DNA of 19,335 bases from Hyphomicrobiaceae bacterium (GCA_017353825.1 JAFMSC010000029.1:1-19335); one strand, 5' to 3'; counted from the first letter of the stretch, positions 8,265 to 15,339 are shown. A program made the numbers and translations. The notes: a model not told the origin generated them from the sequence alone.

Positions 8265-9083
8265 ATGCTGGCGGACAACAACATGAGCGCTGAGCCAAAT
8301 CCCACCCCTCTGCTGCAGGTCGATGGGGTTACCCTGCAGTACAAGACCGCCAAGCACCTCGTCACGGCTACCTACCGCGTGAGCTTCGACGTGCACCAGG
8401 CCGACCGGTTCGTGCTCCTGGGGCCGTCCGGCTGCGGCAAGTCCACGCTGCTCAAGGCAGTCGGCGGTTACATGGCTCCCACCGAGGGCAGCATGCGCCT
8501 CAAGGGCGCGCCGATCCTCGGGCCCGGCGCCGACCGTGTGTTCGTGTTCCAGGAATTCGATCAGCTGCTGCCGTGGAAGACGGTGAAGCACAACGTGATG
8601 TTCGCGCTTGAAGCCTCGCGCAAGATGCGCGGCAAGGCGGCCGAGACGCAGGCCATGCGCTACATCGAGAAGGTCAATCTCGGCAAGTTCGCCGATTCCT
8701 ATCCGCACACCCTATCAGGCGGCATGAAGCAGCGCGTCGCCATCGCCCGCGCGCTGGCGATGGAGCCCGACGTGCTGCTCATGGACGAGCCGTTCGCGGC
8801 GCTCGACGCTCTGACCCGGCGCAAGATGCAGGACGAGCTGCTGGCGCTGTGGGCGGACACGCATTTCACGGTGCTGTTCGTCACCCACTCGATCCCCGAG
8901 GCCGTGCTGGTGGGCAACCGCATCCTGCTCTTGTCGCCGCACCCAGGCCAGGTAAAGGGCGAGCTCAACAGCAGCGGCGACGACCCGGTCGACCCGGCCA
9001 CCGGCATCAAACTGTCCGACCGCATCCACGAAATCCTCTTCGCCGACCGCGTCGAGGAGCAGGAGACTGTACCCCATGGCTAG
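8265..9083 (+). CDS. NitT/TauT-family ABC transporter ATPase
   Basis: This is a 272-residue TauB/SsuB-type ATPase. The Walker A motif GPSGCGKST is at 53-61 and the Q-loop VFQEFDQLLPWKT follows. The signature LSGGMKQRVAIARAL starts at 150, Walker B VLLMDEPFAALD at 170, and the H-loop is FVTHSIPEAV. The PFAALD after Walker B is characteristic of this transporter class. Two starts are possible, the ATG at 8265 or the in-frame ATG at 8283; neither has a strong ribosome site. The coding region overlaps the permease gene by 8 bp, so the pair is translationally coupled. As the only ATPase of this class here, it may also serve receptors B and C. Confidence 0.94.
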   Translation: MLADNNMSAEPNPTPLLQVDGVTLQYKTAKHLVTATYRVSFDVHQADRFVLLGPSGCGKSTLLKAVGGYMAPTEGSMRLKGAPILGPGADRVFVFQEFDQLLPWKTVKHNVMFALEASRKMRGKAAETQAMRYIEKVNLGKFADSYPHTLSGGMKQRVAIARALAMEPDVLLMDEPFAALDALTRRKMQDELLALWADTHFTVLFVTHSIPEAVLVGNRILLLSPHPGQVKGELNSSGDDPVDPATGIKLSDRIHEILFADRVEEQETVPHG

Positions 9084-9975
9084 CATGCGCGAAGGCGCCG
9101 GGTCCGCATTCGCTCTGCCGCCGACGCGGACCGAGTATCTGCGTGAGGTCGTTGCGGGCCAGGATATCGGCGTGGTGCAGGCGCCTCTGACGCCATGGCA
9201 GAGGCTTGCCAACCAGGGCTGGCTCAGGAAGGGGCTCTTGCTGGTGGCGATCGCGGCGGCCTGGGAGATCTATGCGCGCCGGCTCAACAATCCGCTGCTG
9301 GTGCCGACGTTCTCCTCCACCCTGGCCGCGTTTGCCGATGGGTTCCGCGGGGCCGAGATCCCCGAGAAGGTCCTGAACTCGGTGGCGCTGCTGCTCAAGG
9401 GCTATGCCGCCGGCCTCGTGCTCGCAACAATATTCACCAGCCTGGCGATGATGACCCGGCTGGGCAATGACCTGCTCGAGACGCTCACCTCGGCCTTCAA
9501 CCCCCTGCCGGCCATCGCGCTGCTGCCCTTGGCGCTGATCTGGTTCGGGCTCGGGGACATCTCCATCGTCTTCGTGTTGGTGCACTCCGTGCTGTGGGCC
9601 GTGGCGCTCAATGCCCATTCGGGGTTCCGCTCGGTGTCGAACACCCTGCGCATGGTGGGCCGCAACTACGGCCTCAAGGGGCCCCGGCTCATCTTCAAGA
9701 TCCTAATTCCCGCGGCCTTCCCCGCGATCCTGACCGGTCTCAAGATCGGCTGGGCCTTCGCCTGGCGGACGCTGATTGCCGCGGAGCTGGTATTCGGGGT
9801 GTCTTCCGGCAGGGGCGGCCTCGGCTGGTACATCTACGAGCATAAGAACATGTTGGACATCCCGGCCGTGTTCGCTGGGCTGTTCACGGTGATCCTGATC
9901 GGTCTGCTGGTCGAGAACCTCGTCTTCCGCAACATCGAAGCGGCGACCGTGCGCAAGTGGGGCATGCAGTCCTGA
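9076..9975 (+). CDS. NitT/TauT-family ABC transporter permease
   Basis: This is a 299-residue TauC/SsuC-type inner-membrane permease (BPD_transp_1). A roughly 45-residue polar N-terminus precedes the first membrane segment (LLLVAIAAAWEIYA). The EAA loop that docks the ATPase is visible as MVGRNYGLKGPRLIFKI followed by LIPAAFPAILTGLKIG. Then come FAWRTLIAAELVFG and a last hydrophobic segment before the basic tail. It overlaps the ATPase by 8 bp. An ATG three codons downstream (9085) is an alternative start. A second permease gene is absent, as is normal for this class, which works as a homodimer. Confidence 0.93.
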   Translation: MASMREGAGSAFALPPTRTEYLREVVAGQDIGVVQAPLTPWQRLANQGWLRKGLLLVAIAAAWEIYARRLNNPLLVPTFSSTLAAFADGFRGAEIPEKVLNSVALLLKGYAAGLVLATIFTSLAMMTRLGNDLLETLTSAFNPLPAIALLPLALIWFGLGDISIVFVLVHSVLWAVALNAHSGFRSVSNTLRMVGRNYGLKGPRLIFKILIPAAFPAILTGLKIGWAFAWRTLIAAELVFGVSSGRGGLGWYIYEHKNMLDIPAVFAGLFTVILIGLLVENLVFRNIEAATVRKWGMQS

Positions 9976-10055
9976 CCGCCCGGGACCCGTGCCGAACACT
10001 TGAGTCGGCCAGCCCCACCCTCCAAGCATCGCCCGTGCATGGGCTTCGCGCAAGA
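9976..10055. other. Short convergent gap between permease and receptor B
   Basis: Two genes end tail to tail across these 80 bases. A small hairpin, GCCC-GTGCAT-GGGC (10031-10044), could help end transcription from both sides. Its stem is only four pairs and no T-run is present, so it is weak evidence for a terminator. Confidence 0.3.
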
Positions 10056-11060
10056 TCAACTGCCCGGGCGACTATGCGCCGACGGGAAGAATGCGTCCTT
10101 CCAGTTTTCCGGCCGGCTCTTGATGATGCCGGTCTTGTACATTTGCTCGGCGTACTTCATGACGCCGTTCGGGATGAGGGTGAAGGCAAAGCCGGGCTTG
10201 GCGATCATATCCACCAGCTCGTCCACCGAGAGCTTCTCCTTGCTCGCCTTGAGATAGAGTTCGCAGGCTCCGCGCCTGTCCTTGGCGATGAAGTCCACGG
10301 CCTCACCGAGGGCCGCGTTCATGGCGGCGATGGTCTTTGGGTTGGCGTCGTAGAACTTGGTGGTAGTGAACACGACGGCGATGGTAGCCGGGCCGCCCAT
10401 CACTTCGGTCGAGTTTAGGATCTCGTGCACGCCCGGTGCCTTCAGTTCCTGGTACTGGTAGGGCGGCGCCGAGAAATGCGTGGTGAGCTCGCCACCGCCG
10501 CTCAGTAGGTAAGCCGTGGCGTCGGGGTGCGCCATTGCCACCGTTAGCGGATCGAACTTGCCGCGTCCGGCTTCGCCGACGAGCTTCTCGGCAGCGATGC
10601 CGAGGATCGTCGACTGCATCGATACCTTGACGGTCGGCACGGCAATCTTGTCCTTGTCCGACAGGTCGGCGATGGTCTTCACATTGGGATTGCGCGTGAC
10701 CATGATCAGCGGTACGGCCGCAGCTGCGGCCAGCGCCTTGACCTGCCCGCCGGTGCGTGACCACAACAACAGCATGTTGCTCACGCCACTGGTGACGAAA
10801 TCGAGATTGCCGGCCAGCAGCGCATCGGTCGACGTGCCGCCGCTGCCGATGGTCGCCCACGTGACCTTGATGTCGCCCAGGCCCAGCACCTTGGCGTGCT
10901 TCTCGATGAGCCGGTTCTGCTCCATGACGACGACGGATAGATAGGGCAATCCATATTGCTTCGAGATCCGGACCTCCGACACCTCGGCCCGCGCCGAGGC
11001 TGCACCCCCACAGGCCAACGCCAGCGTTCCCGCGAGCACTCTTAGCTTGAGACGGCGCAT
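10056..11060 (-). CDS. NMT1/SsuA-like periplasmic binding protein (receptor B)
   Basis: This is a 334-residue paralogue of receptor A. The start is the ATG at 11058-11060, with GGAGG just upstream; the longer frame to 11120 reads through a 15-bp tandem repeat and lacks a ribosome site. The signal peptide occupies residues 1-25, with cleavage after ARA and before EVSEVRISKQYG. Shared family stretches are VVMEQNRLIEKHAK, DALLAGNLDFVTSG, DKIAVPTVKVSMQS and PLTVAMAHPDATAYLLS, ending in ENWKDAFFP. The gene is on the opposite strand to the transporter and stands alone, with no ATPase or permease of its own. It is therefore probably an alternative receptor for the neighbouring translocator, induced separately, or a sensor of a related ligand. 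Confidence 0.9.
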   Translation of the reverse strand: MRRLKLRVLAGTLALACGGAASARAEVSEVRISKQYGLPYLSVVVMEQNRLIEKHAKVLGLGDIKVTWATIGSGGTSTDALLAGNLDFVTSGVSNMLLLWSRTGGQVKALAAAAAVPLIMVTRNPNVKTIADLSDKDKIAVPTVKVSMQSTILGIAAEKLVGEAGRGKFDPLTVAMAHPDATAYLLSGGGELTTHFSAPPYQYQELKAPGVHEILNSTEVMGGPATIAVVFTTTKFYDANPKTIAAMNAALGEAVDFIAKDRRGACELYLKASKEKLSVDELVDMIAKPGFAFTLIPNGVMKYAEQMYKTGIIKSRPENWKDAFFPSAHSRPGS

Positions 11061-11334
11061 CGGCTCCTCCCTGTCTTGATTTCGGTGGGCTTGATTTCTG
11101 TGGGCTTGACCGCACCACACTATGATCCTGCGCCCCCGTTTGATGAGCCCGGCGATTTATCGCCATTCACCGGAGCCCGCACTTCGCACCTGCGTGATAA
11201 AGCTTCAGGTCTCGCGAGGTGTGGCAGCCTTCTTTCGGCGAGGCGTGTTGTCAACCCTTGCATCTGCAGCCGACCCCCGGCACGATCGGCTGCAACATGA
11301 TGCGCGCCACAGGGAGCCCGCTGGAGCCATGCAC
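11061..11334. promoter_or_regulatory. Divergent promoter region between receptors B and C
   Basis: These 274 bases separate two diverging receptor genes and must hold promoters for both. I see ribosome sites at each end (GGAGG for B near 11063-11070, GGAG at 11323-11326 for C). An imperfect inverted repeat CACCT-GCG / CGCG-AGGTG lies around 11188-11222, with AT-richer TGATAAAGCTT between its arms, a possible regulator site. No -35/-10 pair with good spacing was found: TTGACC at 11106 and TATGAT at 11121 are only nine bases apart. Confidence 0.45.
11075..11104 (-). repeat. 15-bp tandem repeat in receptor B leader
   Basis: CTTGATTTCGGTGGG (11075-11089) is followed directly by CTTGATTTCTGTGGG (11090-11104), one mismatch, and then by a partial third copy CTTGA. 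It sits 15 to 45 bases upstream of the receptor B start codon, within the presumed untranslated leader. It may be slippage or a doubled regulatory site. Confidence 0.6.
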
Positions 11335-12339
11335 ATGCGCCGCTTTCACGCCGCCGTCGTGGTGGCATTGACGATCTTGGTCGTTGCCGTCGGTGGGGCC
11401 AGCGCGGAGGTCCCCGAGGTCAAGATCGCCATGCAGAACGGCTCCAATTACCTGCCGCTGATGGTGATGAGGAGCCAGAAGCTGGTGGAGAAGCAACTGG
11501 CGGCCAAGGGTTTCGGTTCCACCACCGTCTCATGGGTGAGGCTGTCCGGTCCGTCGGCGATCATCGATTCGTTCCTGGCCGGCGCCCTGCACTTCGCGGG
11601 CCAGGGCATACCCTCGACGATCCTGCTCTGGGACCGCACGCGCGGGAGCATCGGCGCCAAGGCGGTGTCCGCGATGTGTGCCCCCAACATCTGGCTGATG
11701 ACGCGCAACCCGGAACTCAAATCGCTGCGCGACCTGACCGACAAGGACCGCATTGCCGTCCCTTCGGTGAAGACCTCGTCCCAGGCCCTATTCCTGTGGA
11801 GCGCAGCGGAGAAGGAGTTCGGCGCGGGCCAGTGGGGCAAGCTCGACCACCTGACCGTCTCCATGGCGCATCCTGACGCGATGGCCTCGGTGCTCAGCGC
11901 CAAAGGAGAAATCACCGTCCACGCCGCCACCTCGCCTTACGCGGACCTGGAGAAAAAGGCCGGCCTGCACGCCATCACCGACCTCTATGCTGTCGAGGGC
12001 GGCACTGTGAGCGGGCTCAATTTCGTCTCCAATGAGCAGTTCCGCAACGCGAACCCCGTCACCTTTCGGGCGGTGAAGGCGGCCTTCGACGAGGCGATCG
12101 ACTGGATCAACGCCGACAAGCGGCGTGCCGCGCGCTTCTACCTCGACGAGTCGAAGGACAAGATCTCGATCGAGGACATCACCGCGATTCTCCTGGCACC
12201 CGACTACATCTTCGACCAGACCCCGCGCGGCATCGGCGACGCGCTCGGCACCATGTACAAGGCCGGGATCATCAAGACCGAGGCCCAGTCCTGGAAGGAT
12301 GTCTACTTCCCGGAGGTGCATGACCTGCCGGGCAACTAA
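11335..12339 (+). CDS. NMT1/SsuA-like periplasmic binding protein (receptor C)
   Basis: This is the third receptor paralogue, 334 residues from the ATG at 11335, which has GGAG eight bases upstream. The ATG at 11329 (two residues longer) is nearly as likely, whereas the in-frame start at 11122 would add a long head before the signal peptide. The signal peptide is residues 1-24, cut after ASA and before EVPEVKIAMQ. Conserved family parts include KLVEKQLAAKG, DSFLAGALHFAGQG, DKDRIAVPSVKTSSQ, HLTVSMAHPDAMASVLS and the C-terminal SWKDVYFPEVHDLPGN, almost the same ending as receptor A. It diverges from A and B in the loop MCAPNIWLMTRNPELKS and in the hinge region, suggesting a different ligand. 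It also lacks its own ATPase and permease. Confidence 0.9.
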   Translation: MRRFHAAVVVALTILVVAVGGASAEVPEVKIAMQNGSNYLPLMVMRSQKLVEKQLAAKGFGSTTVSWVRLSGPSAIIDSFLAGALHFAGQGIPSTILLWDRTRGSIGAKAVSAMCAPNIWLMTRNPELKSLRDLTDKDRIAVPSVKTSSQALFLWSAAEKEFGAGQWGKLDHLTVSMAHPDAMASVLSAKGEITVHAATSPYADLEKKAGLHAITDLYAVEGGTVSGLNFVSNEQFRNANPVTFRAVKAAFDEAIDWINADKRRAARFYLDESKDKISIEDITAILLAPDYIFDQTPRGIGDALGTMYKAGIIKTEAQSWKDVYFPEVHDLPGN

Positions 12340-12369
12340 GCATGCCCTTACGGGCTGACAGGCAGGCAC

Positions 12370-12395
12370 CCGGTGGCCTAGTTAACCGCCACCGG
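12370..12395 (+). terminator. Inverted repeat after receptor C
   Basis: A perfect 8-bp inverted repeat, CCGGTGGC (12370-12377) and GCCACCGG (12388-12395), has a 10-base loop. It lies 30 bases after the receptor C stop codon. Another small stem, GCCC-TTAC-GGGC (12344-12355), lies between. The position suits a transcript end, but there is no T-run. Confidence 0.5.
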
Positions 12396-12866
12396 CCACG
12401 CCGGCTCCTGAGGACGAACCGGGGCTGGTTACCGCCGGTCGATGGAGGGGTTGGTGAGGTTTCTCGCCTCCTCCGGCGCCTCGCCGAATCGGCCGCGTGA
12501 CCGAGATCAAACCTGTCGGGGTGGGTTGAGTTTGGTGCGCCTCAGTTAACGGCAGGCTCACGTTGCAACGGCGACCTCCCGGGGCCCTTTTCGGCCGTGG
12601 CGCTTTTCGGCAGCTTTCGCAGCGCCACTGCGGCAACGCCGAACGGCCCGACGGCAGAGGCTTTGACGGTGTGCCGTTCCGCTTGTTCAGCAAATCTACA
12701 GGGGCCGCGGCGATCACGGCCCCGTTTACACAACGCCGACCACAATGAGCAGGTGCTGGAAAGGTCGGGGCCTGCGGATTGGCGCACACGCCTGAACCAA
12801 TCCAGCAAGCCCTCGCCAGACAAGCCCTCGCCAGAGCGGAGCCCGAGCGATGCTTTCAGCCGCCCT
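12396..12866. other. Gene-free stretch with a 15-bp tandem repeat
   Basis: No reading frame here looks like a real protein: those that are open on either strand are Pro/Arg/Ser-rich, start without ribosome sites and overlap each other. CAAGCCCTCGCCAGA occurs twice in tandem at 12806-12820 and 12821-12835. The word AGTTAACSGC appears near both ends (12380 and 12544). The origin is unknown; decayed coding sequence is possible. Confidence 0.4.
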
Positions 12867-12992
12867 TTACTGCCCGCCCATGCTCGGCGAGGTGTTATTC
12901 TTATTCATTTGCTCTACCCACTCCGGCGACCCGCCCGGGGCACAGGCCGCAAGAATCGATGCCAGAAGTGCGACTGTTAAGATGATCCGCAT
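12867..12992 (-). CDS. Small predicted lipoprotein, 41 residues
   Basis: An ATG at 12990-12992, preceded five bases upstream by AGGAGA (12998-13003), opens a 41-codon frame ending in TAA. Residues 1-16 are a compact lipoprotein signal: Arg2, a hydrophobic core, and the lipobox LAAC with Cys17 as the lipidated residue. The mature part would be only 25 residues and polar, starting CAPGGSPEWVEQ and ending in a short Asn/Ser/Gly tail. The coincidence of ribosome site, signal core and lipobox makes chance unlikely. Because Ala stands at +2 after the Cys, outer-membrane sorting would be expected by the E. coli rule. It is alone, surrounded by non-coding DNA. I do not recognise the family; lysis-protein-like or entericidin-like small lipoproteins are the closest general type. 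Confidence 0.7.
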   Translation of the reverse strand: MRIILTVALLASILAACAPGGSPEWVEQMNKNNTSPSMGGQ

Positions 12993-13360
12993 TTCCGTCT
13001 CCTCTCGATCCGTCATCACGCAATGAACGCGATCACCAGAACGACGCCAGGCTTTGCGCTACCGGTCGCGCCTGCTGTGGCTCGGCAGCCTGACAACTTG
13101 ATGCCGTCCCCAACCGTCGCCCCATCGATGGCGAGTCAGTGCCCACCGTTCGTTGTATTGTGACTACACCCGCCAATTGTGACGGATAAGGGACCGCAAT
13201 TTGTCCGCTGCAGTACTCTCGACAGCTGTTGCAGAAATGCCAACAACCTTCGCCGGCGTGATCAAGACCATCGGGGGAGGCCAACGAGCGGTGCAAGCGC
13301 GCATATTGAGCTGCGGCTACCCCAGCGACCGGGCAAGCCAGGTTCTACTCTAGACTCCAG

Positions 13361-13391
13361 CTACTTTCCGGCGCTTTGCTCCGCAAAGTAG
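13361..13391 (+). repeat. Inverted repeat / hairpin
   Basis: CTACTTT (13361-13367) pairs with AAAGTAG (13385-13391), and GCG (13371-13373) with CGC (13382-13384). An alternative compact stem is CTTTGC-TCC-GCAAAG at 13374-13388. The two folds are mutually exclusive. Confidence 0.5.
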
Positions 13392-13412
13392 ATAGGCGCT
13401 TCAGGCGCTAAC

Positions 13413-13459
13413 CAGGACCTACGTTAGCCAGCCTGCCATGGCCGAAGTACCAGGTCCTG
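13413..13459 (+). repeat. Inverted repeat with palindrome in loop
   Basis: CAGGACCT (13413-13420) and AGGTCCTG (13452-13459) are perfect 8-bp arms around a 31-base loop. The loop contains the palindrome GCCATGGC (13435-13442). Confidence 0.5.
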
Positions 13460-13469
13460 TCCTGCCACC

Positions 13470-13495
13470 GATTCTGCCGGTCAAAGGCAGGAATC
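13470..13495 (+). repeat. Hairpin with one bulge
   Basis: GATTCTGCC (13470-13478) pairs with GGCAGGAATC (13486-13495) with one bulged base and a 7-base loop. Confidence 0.45.
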
Positions 13496-13524
13496 GAAGG
13501 CCATCGCGCAGCGAGGGCTGAATT

Positions 13525-13543
13525 GCCCCTGATGACAAGGGGC
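13525..13543 (+). repeat. 6-bp stem, 7-base loop hairpin
   Basis: GCCCCT (13525-13530) and AGGGGC (13538-13543) are perfect arms around GATGACA. It is the fourth hairpin within about 180 bases. Confidence 0.45.
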
Positions 13544-13641
13544 GACCTCAAATGGTTGCTCTGACGCCGCAATCTGGCTTGCTGACGTGGTGGAATGCGC
13601 CTGCTGGAATGATCGCCTCGCGGCCGCTGCGGGTCGCATGG

Positions 13642-13792
13642 GTTCGCCCACTTGCGCAGAACTTGCGCAGAATCGGCGGGTCAAGTTGGGGTAGGTCTTT
13701 CATGCGGCGGGGTGGCCGCAGCCAACACGGAGTGGCGGCAGCCGACATGACTGTTCGCCCACTTGCGCAGAACTTGCGCAGAATCGGCGGGT
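13642..13792 (+). repeat. Two identical 40-bp repeats, 111 bp apart
   Basis: The 40-base sequence from GTTCGCCCACTTGCGCAGAA through AATCGGCGGGT occurs identically at 13642-13681 and 13753-13792. Each copy itself contains CTTGCGCAGAA twice in tandem. The 111-bp period is a multiple of three, so on the minus strand both copies can be read in one frame as DPPILRKFCASGRT. Between them, GTGGCCGCAGCCA (13712) and GTGGCGGCAGCCGA (13732) form another imperfect pair. Confidence 0.8.
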
Positions 13793-14299
13793 GGATCTAG
13801 GCAAATCAAGGCCTTAGCGGAAAAGTCGTCACTACACTTTCGGTTCGAGTGGTAGAGCTCAGGTGTTGGCTGCGAGCGCCAGCCGCCAGGGGCAGCGCGC
13901 CTGGCCGTCCTGCTTGCGAAGCAAATGGCGAGGTACATTGCGTCGGCAGATTGAGCTTCCCCCCAAAACAAAACACCCTTGGTCTGCACGACACGCCGCC
14001 GCGCCTGGTCTTGCTCACCTGAAACCTTGATCCACCAGCCCCACGGCGACAAATCGGCTCAGGGTTTTGGCGCCCAACTGCGCAAGGGGTTAGCGGGGAA
14101 CCGCACCGGCGGCAGAATGATGCGGCAAAGCTGCGTACGTTATTGCGCTTCTGGCCGGCGGAGGGACCAAGGACCTGCCCCAGGACCTCCCGGCCACAGC
14201 CGTGTTTGTCGATGGAAATGGGAGATGCCCCGTTTCTGATAATCGCGACGCGGATGGAGCCCTGTCCAGTCCGACCGAGGCTCGGCGGCTTCGGTCCCG

Positions 14300-15328
14300 T
14301 CAGCTCCGCCGCGCCGGGCCTACAGAGTCGCGCAGGACGAAGGCGTTGGGGACCAGGACGTGGCGCGGGTCCGGGCCGGTGCGGCCCAGGATGCGGTCGA
14401 GCAGGAGGTTGGCGGCAATGCGGCCCACCTCGGCCTGGTCCCAGTGCTGGAGGGCTATGGGCGGCACGTGCAAGTCGGCCAGCTCCGAGCTGCCAGACCC
14501 GATCACGGAGATGTCGGTTGGGATGGCGAGCCCGCGCACCCTGATGGCCTTCAGCACCCCAGGCAGCATGCCGATCCCGCCGGCGATGATGGCTGTCGGC
14601 CGCTTGCTGGCGGCGAGCATGGAGGAGGTCAGGCGGAAGCCGGCGCCGGCGAGGAAGCTTGAGGCGTGGATGATGGCCGGATCGGGTGTCAGCCCGGCGG
14701 CGCGAAACGCCTCCTCGTAGCCGCGCAGTCGCTCGCGCGCCGGGTAGAGGCTGGGCTCGCCGGTGATGAGCGAGATCGCCCGGTGCCCGAGGCCCAGGAG
14801 GTGCCCGATCGCCGCGCGGATGCCTTGCGCGTGGTCGGTCATCACCGCATCGGCCCAGGACGGCTCGTCGCGGTCCACCAGCACGATGGGCACGCCCAGC
14901 CCCCGCAGGAACGCGTCGAACTCGTCGGTCATCGGCGAGTAGGGTCCGATCATGATGCCGTCCATTTGCCGGCGGCTGAGGCGCTCGAGCAGCCCGCGTT
15001 CGCGCTCCCGCCGGCCCTCCGAGTTGGAGAGCACGAGCGAATAGCCGGCCTCGTCGAGCACATCGTGCGCGGCGCCGACGAAGGCAGCGAGCGCGGAGAT
15101 GTTGATCTCGCGGATCACGCAGCCCACGGTGTGCGTCGCGCGCGAGCGCATGCTCTGGGCGACGGCGTTGGGCGAGTAGCCGAGATCGGCGATCGCCTTC
15201 TCGACCTTCTCCCGCAGCCGCGGCTGCACCTTGCTGTGGGCGTTGAGGACACGCGACACCGTGCCGACCGAGACGCCGGCGGACCTGGCCACGTCCCTGA
15301 TGGTCGGCTTCAGTCCACTCTCGCGCAT
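14300..15328 (-). CDS. LacI-family transcriptional regulator
   Basis: This is a 342-residue DNA-binding regulator. The helix-turn-helix is at residues 9-29 (TIRDVARSAGVSVGTVSRVLN). A linker with the hinge helix AVAQSMRS follows, then the periplasmic-binding-protein-like sensor domain from about residue 65. The sensor domain carries family motifs such as DGIMIGPYS, IPIVLVDRDE (here VPIVLVDRDE), AIGHLLGLGHRAISLITG and ISVIGSGSSELA. The start is set by CAGGAG about five bases before the ATG at 15328. It is the last gene of a minus-strand operon of catabolic genes, so it most likely controls that operon, and perhaps the transporters, in response to a pathway compound. The sensor type commonly binds sugars or sugar acids, which agrees with the SMP-30 neighbour. 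No operator could be assigned by eye. Confidence 0.94.
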   Translation of the reverse strand: MRESGLKPTIRDVARSAGVSVGTVSRVLNAHSKVQPRLREKVEKAIADLGYSPNAVAQSMRSRATHTVGCVIREINISALAAFVGAAHDVLDEAGYSLVLSNSEGRRERERGLLERLSRRQMDGIMIGPYSPMTDEFDAFLRGLGVPIVLVDRDEPSWADAVMTDHAQGIRAAIGHLLGLGHRAISLITGEPSLYPARERLRGYEEAFRAAGLTPDPAIIHASSFLAGAGFRLTSSMLAASKRPTAIIAGGIGMLPGVLKAIRVRGLAIPTDISVIGSGSSELADLHVPPIALQHWDQAEVGRIAANLLLDRILGRTGPDPRHVLVPNAFVLRDSVGPARRS

Positions 15329-15339
15329 GGCGCTCCTGG

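Larger units (their letters stand above)
12993..14299. other. 1.3-kb gene-poor region with repeats and hairpins
   Basis: No convincing gene is visible between the small lipoprotein and the regulator. The stretch contains a cluster of inverted repeats (13361-13543) and a 40-bp direct repeat (13642-13681 and 13753-13792). On the minus strand, one frame is free of stops from about 14299 to 13806 but has no usable start until 14018. That frame carries a short CRRCGSPL zinc-knuckle-like motif. It may be the remnant of a decayed gene or chance in GC-rich DNA. The region has more AT-rich patches than its neighbours (for example CCCCCCAAAACAAAACACCC near 13960). Confidence 0.45.

Noticed and set aside
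11106..11126. TTGACC and TATGAT as a sigma-70 promoter for receptor C
   Set aside because: Only nine bases separate the two boxes, far from the 16-18 required.
12382..12823. Overlapping minus-strand frames of 93-135 codons
   Set aside because: Pro/Arg/Ser-rich, no ribosome site, no recognisable motif, and both strands are open here simply because GC is high.
13033..13296. 87-codon minus-strand frame upstream of the small lipoprotein
   Set aside because: No motif, no ribosome site, and the composition looks random (Cys, Trp and His scattered).
13838..13862. tRNA-like words GGTTCGAGT and TGGTAGAGCTC
   Set aside because: The bases around the putative T-loop do not form a five-pair stem, and no acceptor or anticodon arm can be folded with them.
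12544..14299. Possible integrated element or insertion sequence in the gene-poor gap
   Set aside because: No transposase or integrase frame, no terminal inverted repeats with target duplications, and no att-like tRNA end were found.
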